Shown here: positions 5,164 through 6,473 of the stretch, piece after piece
Position numbering within the stretch: the stretch's first letter is position 1
How the letters are laid out: every line of letters starts with the position of its first letter
Assembly: GCA_021732545.1 (NCBI GenBank)
Contig: JAKFUW010000055.1
Coordinates: forward strand, 1 to 6,473
Length of the DNA: 6,473 bases
Source of the DNA: Alphaproteobacteria bacterium
GTDB lineage: Bacteria; Pseudomonadota; Alphaproteobacteria; Rickettsiales; UBA3002
Direction of reading: 5' to 3'
Notes under the pieces: generated by a model
Seen by the model: the letters and a program-made list of their open reading frames with translations, nothing else
What the model was told of the DNA's origin: nothing
The model's database searches: none
Position numbers and translations under genes: made by a program

Positions 5164-6473
5164 ATGAATGACGTTGCTACCCTCATGGCTCCTGCCACAT
5201 CTGAATTGCCATCTTTTAGTGATTATCTAACTCTGATTAAAACTTTTCGAGACGCGAAATCGAGTTTCAAGGCTATTGCGACTGAACCAAATAAAATACA
5301 ATGGAATAATATCGATATTGCATTTACAGATTATGTAACGGATGAGAAGCGATGGGGTGGTGAGGTAGAGTGGATTGAGAGAGCCGCAGTTAAGAAAAAA
5401 CCAGCCTATAAAGAAAAAACTCTGGTTAAACTTAAGCCAATCAATAAACACATCCTCTTAGGTCTCAAATTATTTCATGAGATTATGATACCTCCTTTTA
5501 GATCTGCTTTTGCAATCTGGGCGCTAAACAACAAAGATTATTTCGCGCAGATTGCAGCTAGGCCTGAGAGTTTTGATTACGACACATTTCGTGGTGATGT
5601 GGCAGAAGCATTTGGGCAAGCCCTGAAAGCAAGCGGAAAATGCTCAATGTTTGAGGATCCTAAAAATAATCAATTTGTAACGCGGCTAAGCAATGGAACT
5701 TGGAAAATTCTGTCTGATGAGGAGATGACCGCTCTCATTCAGCGCAAAAACCCCAATAGTCCGAATGTTTTCGTCACGGCTAATCATGCGTTCCTTGAAG
5801 AGATTGGCGATATTCAATCCACTGTCGATGAATATGGAGACTTGATCACGACCGTTAACGAGATTAACAAGGGAGGCCTCGAGGCAGGTAACGTAGTGCG
5901 TGGTGATCTCACAATACCCGCGACAGATAATGAAGGTAAACCTAAACTAGACGCTAACGATCAACCGATATTAGTAAAAGGCGCAGATGCACTTAAGAAG
6001 TTTGTAACCGGGAAAAAAGAAAATCATATTGTTTGCTACGATAAACAAACTGATAAGCCCAATCAAACCATTATTGTGGCAGCGCTGAACACTAGAGAAA
6101 ATAATTTTTTAAATTTGGGCACGCTTTTTCATCGGCTGCATGAAGTGGAGCAAGCTAATAAAAACGGCGTTGGAACCGATGAATTTAAGTATACCTCCCC
6201 CATTGCCCGTATGATGGTGAGCACCGTGTTACGAGCCATCGTACAAGACCCCAGCCGTATTACGAAAGGCGATAATGGTACGCCGCCTTCTTTTGTGCAA
6301 GGCGATGGCTCTGTGGAGCTGCTGCCTAATGCCGCCGAAATTGTTCGCAATGTGCAGTTTCATGGTTTCAGCAAAGGCGGCAATGATTTTCGAGATGGAA
6401 TGAGGTTGCTGGCTCGCACTTTAAACGCTAAACAAAACGATAAAAAAAATGATTTACCATTATTTCAGCTGCC
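5164..6473 (+). CDS. Unrecognised protein, N-terminal 436 residues, with a GxSxGG motif
   Basis: I do not recognise this gene. The frame is open from ATG 5164 to the right edge (436 codons plus two bases) with no stop, so the real protein is longer. It begins MNDVATLMAPATSELPSF and has no signal peptide or membrane segment, so a soluble cytoplasmic or non-Sec-exported protein is likely. Residues about 35-110 are rich in Lys, Glu and aromatic residues. Residues about 391-406 read as a hydrophobic strand, then HGFSKGGN, then a helix-like RDGMRLLARTL. This resembles the nucleophile elbow of alpha/beta hydrolases (Gly-x-Ser-x-Gly-Gly) with Ser403 as candidate nucleophile; a partner Asp and His would fall outside the window, so this is only suggestive. 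Base composition is far more AT-rich than the neighbouring genes (27-33% GC in several 60-base stretches), especially in the first half. Opposite strand and odd composition suggest an accessory gene, perhaps acquired. Confidence 0.8.
   Translation, partial: MNDVATLMAPATSELPSFSDYLTLIKTFRDAKSSFKAIATEPNKIQWNNIDIAFTDYVTDEKRWGGEVEWIERAAVKKKPAYKEKTLVKLKPINKHILLGLKLFHEIMIPPFRSAFAIWALNNKDYFAQIAARPESFDYDTFRGDVAEAFGQALKASGKCSMFEDPKNNQFVTRLSNGTWKILSDEEMTALIQRKNPNSPNVFVTANHAFLEEIGDIQSTVDEYGDLITTVNEINKGGLEAGNVVRGDLTIPATDNEGKPKLDANDQPILVKGADALKKFVTGKKENHIVCYDKQTDKPNQTIIVAALNTRENNFLNLGTLFHRLHEVEQANKNGVGTDEFKYTSPIARMMVSTVLRAIVQDPSRITKGDNGTPPSFVQGDGSVELLPNAAEIVRNVQFHGFSKGGNDFRDGMRLLARTLNAKQNDKKNDLPLFQL

Noticed and set aside
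5227..5451. 74-codon hydrophobic open frame on the minus strand
   Set aside because: It is antisense to the long plus-strand gene; its hydrophobic look is the expected complement of Lys/Glu-rich AT-rich codons.
1..6473. CRISPR arrays, tRNA or rRNA genes, insertion sequences
   Set aside because: No regularly spaced repeats, no RNA gene signatures, and no transposase or terminal inverted repeats were seen on either strand.

Overview
The window looks like a conserved housekeeping cluster from an alphaproteobacterium, with an unrecognised gene on the opposite strand at its right end. The assignment rests on the gpmI-envC-ctpA order, which is typical of Alphaproteobacteria, and on the close fit of the visible start of the S41 protease to alphaproteobacterial CtpA. 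A TTAA-N7-TTAA site (the CtrA consensus of that class) is compatible but weak. I cannot name a genus.

From about 1 to 4972 everything is on the minus strand. In transcription order it holds: an RNA m5U methyltransferase of the RlmD/TrmA family (4972-3659); a peptide deformylase-like protein with degenerate active-site motifs (3654-3112); cofactor-independent phosphoglycerate mutase gpmI (3012-1462); an EnvC-type murein hydrolase activator (1478-273); and the first 84 codons of a CtpA-type S41 protease (253-1, cut by the window edge). The methyltransferase and deformylase-like genes are 4 bases apart, gpmI and envC overlap by 17 bases, and envC and ctpA are 19 bases apart. Only a 99-base gap separates the first two genes from the last three. 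No clear intrinsic terminator was seen in it, so there may be one long transcript or two adjoining operons. The genes fall into two themes: translation/RNA modification (methyltransferase, deformylase-like) and glycolysis plus envelope division (GpmI, EnvC, CtpA).

From 4973 to 5163 lies an AT-rich divergent intergenic region with two small dyads and one perfect TTAA-N7-TTAA site. From 5164 to the right edge, a plus-strand reading frame of at least 436 codons runs without a stop and leaves the window. It is much richer in AT than its neighbours, I do not recognise its family, and near the end of the visible part it carries a serine-hydrolase-like Gly-Phe-Ser-Lys-Gly-Gly motif.

The two observations most worth following are the deformylase-like protein, altered at all three signature motifs yet kept in a tightly spaced operon, and the unrecognised plus-strand protein.
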